Shown: positions 1 through 9,552 of the stretch, in pieces
Layout: each line of letters opens with the position of its first letter
How positions within the stretch are numbered: the stretch's first letter is position 1
Assembly (NCBI GenBank): GCA_013115135.1
Contig: JABANP010000353.1
Location: 1 to 55,028 of the forward strand
DNA length: 55,028 nucleotides
Direction of reading: 5' to 3'
Source of the DNA: Perkinsus olseni
Lineage: Eukaryota > Perkinsozoa > Perkinsida > Perkinsidae
Made by a program: the position numbers and the translations under genes
Notes under the pieces: model-generated
Told to the model about the DNA's origin: nothing
The model's database searches: none
The model's input: only the letters and a program-made list of their open reading frames with translations

Positions 1-1600
1 GTCAACTTTCCAAGCCAGGAGGAGGATGATTACCGGTTCGAAGTCTTCCGTAAAAACCTAGAGTTCATCGAGGAGACGAACAGGAGAAGTAAATCCTCAG
101 CGTTTGGCGTCTTGCAGGATAATCCTGAATATTGGCAACGCCGTACGGTGGAGAGTATGCATCTTATAGACTCAGCTGATAGGCTTCGACTAGTGCTGTA
201 CTGACTGAATCAGACAGGCCCTCCTGCCCCCTTACCGATGAGTCGTAGCTTGTGCCTGTGTCCCGAATCAGACCTTTCCTACAGCCTGGGAGTGAATGCC
301 TACGCTGCCCTGACAAGAGACGAAGTTGGTGATCTCCACAGTTGCAGCGACATGGCTGAAGGTACCCTTGTCTGCATAGTGCGGATATCAGTACACTGCT
401 ACGGCCTCGCTTCGATATGGTCTGCGGATTCATTCAGGTGATCACTTCCTAGGAGTGCTTGCTACTCCTCCGGAAAGCTTCGGGGATTGGCCGAGCGAAC
501 TCAACTGGGTTGCAAGGGGCGCTGTGAACACACCTAGGGATCAGAAGAAATGTGGTTCTTGTTATGCTATTGCAAGTTTGGGTGAGTCGACTAGTCAAGA
601 GCCTAGCTTTTCATCGGCTTCTCTAATCCGCTATTCCCTGCACGTAATGGTGTGCAGGTGCACTGGAAGGAGCGCTCCAAATCCGTACTGGGAAGCTGCA
701 GAAGCTCTCGGTTCAGCAGGTTGTGGACTGCTCTAGCACCAGGCCATGGGGAAATTTGTGAGAAACCACCGACCGGGATATACGTCGCAGTTCAACAGAC
801 ATGATATGGCCTCTTCTGTGGCTGCTGGTTCAACTAACAAGCTCCTCGCTGTGGCAAGTGCAGGTCTTGTCTTTTCAGTGGCTGTCTTGGTGGTCGGAGA
901 CTTCCCACTTTCAAGTACGTGGCGGACGAAGGAATCGTCTCGGACAAGGATTACCCCTACAAGGGCTAAACAAGGCTCTTGCAATCCTGTTACACAAGAT
1001 GTTAAAAAGCAGATTCTCCATGTAATAGCGATAATCATTGGACGATGAGAATTATCAAACGGTCATCCTATTCTAGAAAGGAGATGTAGCATACGACTCG
1101 ACCGTCCGCACTCGGCCACTCCATCCTGAGGAAGTCATGAACGAGCTGCAGCACGGACCAGTCGCTGTCGGGATCTTCACTAATACCCCGGAGTGGGCGC
1201 ACTACAAAAGCGGCATTCTGGACTGTACGCGTGGACCTTTGGCCGTGTAAGGTGTAACAGTCGTTTTTTGTCTTTAGCCTTCACATGTCGTGGTGACCCG
1301 GGTCATGTGATGCTACTGGTTGGGTACGGCGTCGATCGCGGCAAAAGGTACGACATTAGCGTCGGGAACTCAGCCCTACCCTGAGGGCGCCTCAACGCAG
1401 TTACTGGTTGCTACAGGACACTGAGGGTCCGAAACGGGGTGAACACGGCTATGTGAGAGTCGTTAGAGATCCGGAAAACAAGCCAGGCCCAGGTGGGAGG
1501 ACAAAGAGCCGATGCAAATTTTATGGCGGGCGCGCTGAAGGCGCAAGTCAATTCAAGCATGCTGCTTGAGAGCAGCGTATCTACCCTCACTTCAGGCTTC
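1..1600 (+). CDS. Papain-family (C1A) cysteine protease, cathepsin L-like, 5' partial
   Basis: This is the 3' part of a multi-exon secreted or lysosomal cysteine protease gene that runs in from the left edge. The first ~110 bases encode an I29 propeptide-like helix (YRFEVFRKNLEFIEETN). An exon near 455-580 carries the mature N-terminus and active-site cysteine (DQKKCGSCYAIAS, then a GTGAGT donor). Bases ~690-770 encode LSVQQVVDCSS, ~880-965 encode GCLGG...YVADEGIVSDKDYPY, ~1090-1250 encode HPEEVMNELQHGPVAVGI, and ~1290-1360 encode the catalytic histidine block (GHVMLLVGYG). The last block (~1400-1460, YWLLQDTEG...GEHGYVRVVRD) replaces the family's usual KNSWG asparagine motif with QDTEG. Exon boundaries after the second exon are approximate. 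It may be a diverged or inactive paralog. Confidence 0.75.
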
Positions 1601-2450
1601 TGTAACATGTTCGAGTCCGGAGCATTTCGACCGGTGTTAGCTCATCGGATTTGAAGATTCCCTGGAAAAGTTTGACCAGCTCTCTATCGTAAAGTTCGAC
1701 TGCCGATCTGACAACTGCAACTGCTGAACTTGCCTGTTCTGTTTACCATCACTTATCCGCTTTTCTATCATCAGCCCTTTTTGAGCCATCACAAGTATTG
1801 ATTTCGGAAAGAGATTTCGAGAATGCCTCAAGCTCTCGCTTAACAAGAGCTTCTTCTCTTCACCTGGATCCGAGTTCTTTCATAGTGAACTTCACTGGGT
1901 CAAGGGCGAAGGGAAATGAGCGAGTGACGGTACGGAAGTGCAGCCGGGGAGCGCGCAACCTTCCCGATGTCCCTCACGCGTCGACACAATTTAGGAATAT
2001 TCAATATTCCTAAATTTAGGGTGGCCGAAGACTAAGGAAGAATCATTCTTCCCTTTCCCAATAATTCCCGTTTTAGTTCCCGGGAATAATGGCCGGCGTG
2101 GATGGGGACGAATGGACCTCATTCGGGGAACTATCGTAGAAATCGCCCTTCGCCCCTGCCAACCGAAGTTCAAAGCCCGGGAAACGCTGAGCATTGCTCG
2201 GGTTACCAAAATGGCTGCTCAGTGAGCAACCATTTTGGTAACCCTGTCGGCCGCTACGCCGAAGAGAATCAGCGAATTCACCTTCCACGGTGGAAGTTCC
2301 ACCCTGTCATTTTCAGTGAAAAGTTTTCACGAATCGACCATCAGGGCGAGGGCGCGACGAAGAGCGCAAGTACTGGGCCCCTAGTGTGACACTCCTTTAG
2401 CTAGCCTCTTATCAACAACGACACCGCGGACCGATAAGGCACGTTTTTTT

Positions 2451-2904
2451 TGTTGGGAGCCGGAAGCACGCACTGAGTTGTTGTTGACAGCCGTTCGAGT
2501 CCCATCTGTGGATGACTCAGAGTTACGCCCATTTTCAGTAACCATGACTAATCAACACAATAACCAGTTCTTGTAACCAATGATCCTTACTGATAACCGA
2601 GTGATGTACACAGTGTAAACCCAATCGTATCCGAAGAGCAATAGATACCTCAGAGGAATACACAGATAATAACCCAGCAAACACCACAGGAATAAGGCTT
2701 GCCAATAAGTCTTATAACTTCACGTACTTCTCAGTCTTATACAGACTTACACAGCGTCTAGGCTACGCAGCTAACACATATAGAGACAGACAAGATACTC
2801 AGAGACAATGACACAGATCAATATCAACGCAGATCAGTACTCGGAATCGCCACAGAATGACGCGCTCGCCACTTAATAGTCAAACTGCGCAAAGTCTCCC
2901 AACA
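2451..2904 (-). repeat. 3' LTR of the BEL/Pao element
   Basis: This is the same 454-bp sequence with the same TGTTGGGAG...CTCCCAACA ends. It carries a copy of the gag start codon, which here leads out into flanking DNA. Near identity to the other LTR supports a recent insertion. Confidence 0.9.
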
Positions 2905-2917
2905 AACTCCCCCGGGA
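2905..2917 (-). other. Polypurine-like tract before the 3' LTR
   Basis: The minus strand reads CCGGGGGAGTT immediately before the TGTTGGG start of the 3' LTR. It is short and G-rich, as expected for the second-strand primer of an LTR element, although not a long pure purine run. Confidence 0.4.
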
Positions 2918-3132
2918 TAGGGAATACATTCCCTATATGGTAGCAAAAACACGCAGTAGCCGACGCAAAATAATACAATGCAAAAATCAATAATCAAGAA
3001 GCACTTCAGGACTCACACTTAACGAGTAAGGGCTCATGATTACTCAGTGCAGTCAACAGTAACTTCATACAGAAAAAACTCACTTACTGAGGAGTCAACT
3101 ACGGCTCCTCTCAATCCTCTTCACAGACCTCG

Positions 3133-5340
3133 TCAACTCACGATACTCCACTTAGCGAATTTCTCTTTATCAAAGAGACCACCTCTGGCAACTACACGTA
3201 TACTTTCTGGTGAACCCACGTCAACACCCCAAGCAAATTGGCTTGCGTCAACATAAACTAGCAAACTTTTACAGTCCACCAACCAAGGAACCTTAGTAGT
3301 CTCCGCAACCTTCTGGACATCCTTCATCCAGTCAGCAGCCTCAGTACACAGGTCCTTAGGTAGGGTAGTATCCCGGTCATAGGCAGCAATCTTACGCATA
3401 ATTAGTCGACCTTTCGTACTCAACTCTAATAAAAACCCCAAGGGGTCATAGAGAGAGTTCAACATGGCCAACACTGATCTTCTTGTAGTGGGAGGTACCG
3501 ACGGAGCTTGAAACTCAACCTTTAGAACATCTTCTTCTGTACCAAGCCAGGCAACACCAAGCACCTTCGCTGCTTCTTTCTGATTATACCACACAGTCTC
3601 CTGCACAGCCACAGGAAAACCGTCTTCTTCAAACCGCTGAACCAAGGCGTGTTGCTGCGTGATAATATCTTTACCGTCACCCACCAATAGCGCCAAGTCA
3701 TCCATGTACGGAAGGACCTCAGACTCGAACTCGCTCTGCTTTGACAACCTATAGAGGACCTCACGCACATTCGCTGTCAACCAGGACGAACTCATTGCCA
3801 AACCAAAAGGTAGTATGTTACTTAGATAACTTTGACCAGGCCAATCAATACCCAGGTATGGTTGGTCACAGTCTCTCATCTGACGCCATCTCAGGAAAAT
3901 ATCCGAGATACGCCGGATATCACACTCAGTAGCCTTGAGATACGGATCCAAAGACTGACAAACAATCACAGGACGGACTGGAGTAGTCGGGTGTCCAGTA
4001 GCCCTCTTCTCAGCTTGTTCGTCATCAACAACACAGCGTTGCTCATCATTACACAGCACCGGCCGAGTGATAGCAAACCCGAGGATCTTGAATTGGTTTC
4101 TCCCAATGATGATACCAGGTTTACCAATTCCACCCATGAGGATAAATATAAGCAGCTTCCAAACAATGTTACCCTGCTTGGAAGTCTGCCTAACAAAGCA
4201 TTTCCATGCCTTGTCCATATAACGCACCGTACCATCAGCAAGCTTAACCCTCACCTTGGACGGAGTGTTCACAACATTACCAGCACCACGGGATACCAGT
4301 GACTCAGCAAAGTCTTCGCGAATAAACCCAACCGACGCACCAGTATCCAATAACCCTTCAACTTTGACCAATTCATGAGGTGAATAGACCTCAAGAGTCG
4401 CAGTAACGAACCCATCTTCAAGTTTCATATCAGCTATAGTCTGGGCTTCACAGGAAATAGTCGACAACTTCTGCTCTATTGGCGACTCTGTCGGCGATTC
4501 AGTCTGCGACCCACCATTACCTCCCCCCGCTACAAAGGCAACAGTCTCTGTAGTTGGAGCAGAGGTCTCATAAACCATCTTAGTAGTGTACTCACCTACC
4601 GGTTGCTTGGGCTTTGGAGGCTCAGACCCAGCAGGTTTCCCACCATCATTTCCAGTAGAGTTCTTCATAGATAACACTTGAGACCACGGTCTACGACATA
4701 GCCAGGATACATGACCAGTCTGACCACACCGTTTACATCTCAGTGAACTTCTCGGCACTACATAGAACGCAGCACGATGGCCCTCCTTCCCACAGTTAAA
4801 GCACCTTCTAGACCTCATAACATAGTCCGCAGTACAAAACGGAGAAGTATGACCACTCTCGCCGCATCTCATACAGTTGTTCTTAGACTCAGCAGACGCA
4901 GTATTACTCTGCTGATAACCACCTGACTTCATCTGGTTACCCTTGTCACTCTTTTCACTATCAGGAGCAGTAGGAGTAACCATCTTCTGATCATTATCAG
5001 TCTCGACCCAGTTAACATCCACGTTAGAATACCCAGTAGTCTTGTCAGATTTCCAAATAGCATTGTAATTTCTGACAAAGGTCTCATACTGTTTCCGATC
5101 CAGAGGATTAGAAAAGTACTCAGTAACCCTAATAACCAGTGAGTCGTAGTTGAGATCACGATCAAAATGTTCACGCAAAAACTGAACATCAGCCTCCGGT
5201 AACGCAGATCTCATACGGGTCATCTTCGTAGCATCTACCATCACAGTTGAAGTCTCAATCTCAACGCTGAAGAAGGTACTCTGCAACCGATATAAAAACT
5301 CAGGCAGGGACTCCTTAACCAACTTCTTAAGAGACTCCAT
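3133..5340 (-). CDS. gag C-terminus / protease / reverse transcriptase of the BEL/Pao element, truncated pol
   Basis: This 735-residue frame starts with gag-like sequence (ESLPEFLYRLQ) followed by three zinc knuckles: CMRCGESGHTSPFC, CFNCGKEGHRAAFY (last cysteine replaced by tyrosine) and CKRCGQTGHVSWLC. An aspartic protease motif follows (LLDTGASVGFI), then a shortened reverse transcriptase with LPFGLAMSSSW and the YMDDLALLVGD active site. Then come the BEL/Pao block SLYDPLGFL and the start of RNase H (LLVYVDASQFAWG). It stops soon after, with no integrase. The finger region and first catalytic Asp of the reverse transcriptase appear to be missing, so the enzyme is probably inactive. An in-frame TGA sits directly before the ATG at 5340. 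Confidence 0.85.
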   Translation of the reverse strand: MESLKKLVKESLPEFLYRLQSTFFSVEIETSTVMVDATKMTRMRSALPEADVQFLREHFDRDLNYDSLVIRVTEYFSNPLDRKQYETFVRNYNAIWKSDKTTGYSNVDVNWVETDNDQKMVTPTAPDSEKSDKGNQMKSGGYQQSNTASAESKNNCMRCGESGHTSPFCTADYVMRSRRCFNCGKEGHRAAFYVVPRSSLRCKRCGQTGHVSWLCRRPWSQVLSMKNSTGNDGGKPAGSEPPKPKQPVGEYTTKMVYETSAPTTETVAFVAGGGNGGSQTESPTESPIEQKLSTISCEAQTIADMKLEDGFVTATLEVYSPHELVKVEGLLDTGASVGFIREDFAESLVSRGAGNVVNTPSKVRVKLADGTVRYMDKAWKCFVRQTSKQGNIVWKLLIFILMGGIGKPGIIIGRNQFKILGFAITRPVLCNDEQRCVVDDEQAEKRATGHPTTPVRPVIVCQSLDPYLKATECDIRRISDIFLRWRQMRDCDQPYLGIDWPGQSYLSNILPFGLAMSSSWLTANVREVLYRLSKQSEFESEVLPYMDDLALLVGDGKDIITQQHALVQRFEEDGFPVAVQETVWYNQKEAAKVLGVAWLGTEEDVLKVEFQAPSVPPTTRRSVLAMLNSLYDPLGFLLELSTKGRLIMRKIAAYDRDTTLPKDLCTEAADWMKDVQKVAETTKVPWLVDCKSLLVYVDASQFAWGVDVGSPESIRVVARGGLFDKEKFAKWSIVS

Positions 5341-6981
5341 TCAAAATGAGTTCAACTTGATCACCATCCAGGAAATTATCAGCACCCAGACGACTCATCA
5401 TCTTGTCATTGAGCTGCTCATCCAGACACTCTAACATATACAGTACATGGACGCGAGCAATATTAAGAGACGCTTTATTCAAGTGCTCAATAATCTCACG
5501 CTCCACAGTAGCCCAGGTACGCTTATCAGCAGCACCCTTATAAGGGCCACCCTTTAACTTCTTCACTTGAGAAACCAGCTTAGCAGAGGCCTGGTCAACA
5601 CGGTCTTTAACAAAGTCAAGTTGACCCAGAGTCAGATCTTCATCACCACCACTAACTGGTAAATCAGAGGGCCGTTCACGCTGCCATGACGGAGGTAACG
5701 ACCAAAACGAAGCCAGATACCCTCTCGTAGGCATACGATAACCCAAATTGTGCCTAGCCTGAGACTTCACAGGATTCTCTTGAGCAACATTACCAAGCCT
5801 AGAACCCAGGGAAACCACAGTAGGCGTCTTCTTCGAACCAACAGTCACAGGGGGCGAACCGAACCTAGGACCCTCATACGGCGGAGTTCTACCGTAAGGA
5901 TCGCCTTGTAACCTAGGGTCAGCTTTATAGGCTGGCCCAGAATCTCTCACAGAACTCAACCTCGGAACTTGCCAATCGTCAAACCCAGTACGTCTCTGAG
6001 TGGGAACCGTATAGTTGGTCTTGCCCACCGCTGAAGCTTTGACTCGTTGAGCACGTTCTGTAACAAACCTATCAGCAGCCATACCAGCAGCAAAGGACAC
6101 AGTGTCATTTACAGAGCCCTTACGAGGGGTACCCACTGAAGGAGTGTGTGCTGGTAGCCTAGACTCCATTGTAGACTCACCAGGAACACCATTACGCATA
6201 TTGTCAATTCCAGATGACAGAGAGTCCAACCGAGAAAATAAAGTAGCATTAATCTCTTCTTGTGAAGACTTCTGACTCTGTAATTGACCCGATAATCTAT
6301 TCTCCATACCAGACAATTGAGATAATAACCGAGATATTGAGATACTATCATAGACCCAGCATCATCCCCAGATTGCGATGGAGCATTTACAAAAGATAAA
6401 GAACTTGTACCAGAAGGAATTTTACCCAGAGACGGATCAACTGATTGAGACTCAGGTTTTGGGACAGTATCACGCTGGAGCTCTTTGCCCTTATCCTGCA
6501 CAGATTCACCACCCTGAATAATACCTTCCTCCTCACTTTCCTCCGATTCCTTGCTAGGAACTTCCTCTTGCAAAATCGTTTCAGCAGGAGTAGGATCATT
6601 GGACACAGAAGCAGATAACTCAGTTTGCTGTGCATCACGCTGACCAATAGAGCCAGTAGGATCGACAGGAGGAGCTTCACCATACAACTTCTCATAGGCC
6701 TCACGATATAAAGCAGACTCAGTTTCACTATAAACATTGATACCCTGCTCACTTCCCATGAGAAGCGCATAGACATCTTCACGACGCAGAGGCACAGACA
6801 GCCCTCTTAGATAACATATACCCTCCCATTGATCACGCTTCAACTGACCCAGAAGCGGAGGCGTCCAACAAGGAGCTGCTACCAATTGTTGGGAGCCGGA
6901 AGCACGCACTGAGTTGTTGTTGACAGCCGTTCGAGTCCCATCTGTGGATGACTCAGAGTTACGCCCATTTTCAGTAACCAT
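5327..6981 (-). CDS. gag-like region of the BEL/Pao element, frameshifted
   Basis: The frame opens at an ATG inside the 5' LTR (6981) and runs across the primer-binding site. It encodes an acidic, Ser/Glu-rich N-terminal part. Near 6340 the sensible frame changes by one base: the first frame drifts into unlikely Tyr/Leu/Arg-rich sequence, while a second frame continues as SRLLSQLSGMENRLSG and onward to 5327. The second frame ends in LILNGVS followed by TAA, overlapping the next frame by 14 bases. The protein would form the particle. No major-homology-type motif was recognised. The first frame change could be a 1-bp deletion or programmed; the second looks like a +1 shift site. Confidence 0.6.
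6872..6884 (-). other. Primer-binding site of the BEL/Pao element
   Basis: Two bases inside the 5' LTR the minus strand reads TGGTAGCAGCTCC. It starts with the TGG expected opposite a tRNA CCA end and resembles initiator-methionine primer sites of other LTR elements. The tRNA identity is a guess. These bases also lie inside the gag reading frame. Confidence 0.5.
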
Positions 6982-7340
6982 GACTAATCAACACAATAAC
7001 CAGTTCTTGTAACCAATGATCCTTACTGATAACCGAGTGATGTACACAGTGTAAACCCAATCGTATCCGAAGAGCAATAGATACCTCAGAGGAATACACA
7101 GATAATAACCCAGCAAACATCACAGGAATAAGGCTTGCCAATAAGTCTTATAACTTCACCTACTTCTCAGTCTTATACAGACTAACACAGCGTCTAGGCT
7201 ACGCAGCTAACACATATAGAGACAGACAAGATACTCAGAGACAATGACACAGATCAATATCAACGCAGATCAGTACTCGGAATCGCTACAGAATGACGCG
7301 CTCGCCACTTAATAGTCAAACTGCGCAAAGTCTCCCAACA
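6887..7340 (-). repeat. 5' LTR of the BEL/Pao element
   Basis: This 454-bp LTR begins TGTTGGGAG and ends CTCCCAACA, a perfect 9-bp terminal inverted repeat. It is the upstream LTR relative to the minus-strand coding region. It contains the ATG (6979-6981) that opens the gag frame, so the end of the LTR is translated. It differs from the other LTR at about four single bases. Confidence 0.9.
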
Positions 7341-7641
7341 CCAAGTCCCTTCATATAAGCACGATAGCAATGAAGGCATCATAGTCGCTCAGAAATATAG
7401 GTTCATCGACATTTCATACATAATTTCTATAATTCCCGAAAAGGCAAATACTATTCCCCGAAATAATTCCTTTCTTCCCTTCCCCGGAAGTATTCCCGGG
7501 AACTATGGGAATAATTCCCCACTTTCAGCCACCCAATATTCAATATTGAGGTCGAAAAGTGTCGAAAGTCGGAGACCGGAGGGACACAACCGAATTAACT
7601 ATTTGAATGGATTCGTGAGCTGAGCTCAATTAACCGACTTC

Positions 7642-7755
7642 AATGCCAGCAGTGGTCGCCTGGCCATCCACGTTGACCGTCTACACTGACTTGTGAGCGA
7701 CGAGTACGACCACGTCATCACCGTTATTGACTACGCCTCTAAGAATCTAACACCT
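7642..7755 (+). pseudogene. Possible retroelement integrase core remnant
   Basis: A short plus-strand frame reads LAIHVDRLH, a TGA stop, then EYDHVITVIDYASKN. This resembles the start of an rve integrase core (catalytic Asp in HVD, then the ...VVDYxSK strand). Only about 35 residues are visible, with one stop. It lies outside the LTR element and on the opposite strand, so it would be a relic of a different element. Chance similarity is possible. Confidence 0.3.
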
Positions 7756-8159
7756 ACATACCATCGTTAAAATGATGCGTTGACGGTTGACAGATGGCAA
7801 ATAGTGGGACAAATCTCTTTTTTTATATTGTTTAAACATGTCACGGATCGGGTTACCGAACAAAAAATTTTTTGTGCATTTTCCACCCGACCCGCTCATC
7901 GTCAATCGTCGAAGTATGACATAGCTCGTCTTGCATCGTCTTCACATCGTGCTGTTGACGAAAGGCCGTTATAGGACGCTACGCACTTCAATGCAGTGCA
8001 TAGAAGAGCCATCTGGGAACGTATCCGAGGGCGTTCACTCGCTCTTGGTAAGTTCCACGAAGAGTGACCAGCCTAATGGTCTCGAGTTCGAGTCTGGAAA
8101 CGCTCCCCGCCTACGACCTTCAATGAAGTCGGGCTCGACTCGCAACTACACTGCCGAAC

Positions 8160-8555
8160 AGCGTTGTACGACGGTGCCGTGGGTGAGTGCAAACAGAGAC
8201 AGTGTCCAGCGGTACAGGTAGGTTTTCGTACAGCGCACTTTCGGTACGCAAGTTCTCGGTATTAGTCGCTCTCATCTCGGGACACGCCGTACAGTGAGAA
8301 TTCGCACAGTTCCACCTCTGACAGCGACTTTTCGGCCCGGAGCAACTCGTACAGTTTCAGTTAGTACGGTGCTACTCGGTACAGTATCAAGAGGTACAAC
8401 GCAAGTTGGTACAGCTTCAGTTTGTGCAGGACCACTTCGAACAGTTTCAATCCGTACAACATAACCTCCCACAGTTTCATTTCGTCGTCAATTACGTCAT
8501 TTCGTAGTTTCACAGTGGCACTTCGTACAGCTTTAGCATATGACGACCCGAATCC
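8160..8555 (+). repeat. 15-bp-period degenerate tandem array A
   Basis: About two dozen units with period 15 and a consensus near TCGTACAGTTTCAGT can be laid out without gaps. Clear units lie at 8340-8470. Individual units are 50-80% conserved, with GTACAG the most constant part. All three minus-strand frames therefore show 5-residue periodicity, but no frame looks like a real protein. The orientation is opposite to array B. Confidence 0.7.
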
Positions 8556-8769
8556 GTGGTAGAAAATAGCTCGGAATTCACAAGTCCGCCGTAGACGTGA
8601 ATTCATGGGCAAGTGTAGCTAGAGACTCTATGAGTCTTCTATGGAAGTTGGCTGATCACTTAACCGGCCTCTCCTGGGATGGGAATCCTGGCTAACCGGC
8701 CGGCGGTCCTACCCTATGACTTGGGCTCAATTCATGGTGAAAGCTGAGCGAGAGATATGGCCGAGAAAT

Positions 8770-9105
8770 CACGCAACTGTACTGGCAACTGGGGTACTTG
8801 CTGGTACTGTACGACATTAAAAGTAACTAGTTGGAACTATACGAGTCGAAACTGTATGAAGCGAGACCGCACTGGTTTGTGGTGTACTGGCTGAAACTGT
8901 ATCAGTTGAAACTGTTCGGAGTGAAACTGTACTAGTGGCGACTGTGCGAGCTGGGAGAGAACTAGTTGACGGTATACCAATTGCAACTGTACGACCTGAA
9001 TGATTGAGGTAGACTTGAGTTCAGTTTCAACTTTAACAGATTCAGGCTGAATCTGCTCAAGTCGAATCTGCACTGAAGTGCATTGCACTAATATGCGATC
9101 TACGC
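8770..9105 (-). repeat. 15-bp-period degenerate tandem array B, inverted relative to A
   Basis: About twenty units of period 15 have a plus-strand consensus near GTTGAAACTGTACGA, the reverse complement of the array A unit. The phase is kept from about 8775 to 9100. Together with array A it forms a long imperfect inverted repeat separated by about 220 bp. An open minus-strand frame through it shows pentapeptide periodicity caused by the DNA repeat. Confidence 0.7.
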
Positions 9106-9552
9106 GCTGGCACTGTAGCATGGTACCCCCGCCCGGCGCGGTGCGGTGCGGCACGGCCCGTGCCGTGTTACATAGAAGTTGACATCCTTGAAAGCAGTGC
9201 AGTATAACTCGGAACGGCCGAAGATGAGAAGAACTGGGGAAACGAGGGACTTCGCCAACATCCACAATCCGTAGCAAGAGCAATAGCAGCAAGGGAAGCT
9301 GCATGACGAAGAACCAAGTATGACGCCCGCGCGTTGACGAGAACATACCAATCGTCAGCCTTTCAGCATTCCACCCGGCGGGTGGAAAGATGGCAACGGA
9401 GCCTAGAAAAATGATGGCTGAGCCAACAAAGATCGCAAAGTTGTACAAGTGGTCGATATGGAAGCAAAACAAGGAGTGATGACTGCGGTCACAAAGTCGT
9501 ATTAGTGGTCGAAGTGTTCACTTGACGACTCGGTGAGGTAGTATGAGAAGTG

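Larger units (their letters stand above)
2451..7340 (-). mobile_element. BEL/Pao-type LTR retrotransposon, non-autonomous (no integrase)
   Basis: The element is 4,890 bp with two 454-bp LTRs, an internal gag/pol region on the minus strand, a primer-binding site and a short purine-rich tract. BEL/Pao assignment rests on the SLYDPLGFL block after the reverse transcriptase and the VYVDAS RNase H motif. The pol frame stops inside RNase H, and the 228 bases between that stop and the 3' LTR hold no integrase. The reverse transcriptase is also shortened upstream of its PFGL and YMDD motifs. The LTRs differ at only about four positions, so insertion was recent, presumably mobilised by a full-length relative. 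I see no target-site duplication (flanks are a T-run on the left and CCAAG on the right). Confidence 0.85.
1985..7560. mobile_element. TIR element (MITE-like) split by the LTR retrotransposon
   Basis: Sequences just outside the LTRs are imperfect inverted copies of each other. The left side (about 2000-2100) reads CAATATTCC...GGGTGGCCGAAG, then TTCTTCCC and TTAGTTCCCGGGAATAA. The reverse complement of about 7440-7556 reads CAATATTGAATATTGGGTGGC..., then ATTATTCCC and ATAGTTCCCGGGAATAC. Removing the retrotransposon leaves a short element of about 0.7 kb with no coding capacity. The left half also contains several near-perfect palindromes (1988-2016, 2201-2243, 2283-2295, 2316-2330). The exact ends and target duplication were not resolved. 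Confidence 0.5.

Noticed and set aside
2201..2243. CCATTTTGG resembling the core of the dinoflagellate/perkinsid spliced leader
   Set aside because: Only nine bases match and the flanks differ. It is better explained as an arm of a palindrome.
8837..9472. Long minus-strand open frame with pentapeptide periodicity
   Set aside because: The periodicity follows directly from the 15-bp DNA array and appears in several frames. The part outside the array has no family match and no ATG, so I treat it as repeat DNA rather than a gene.
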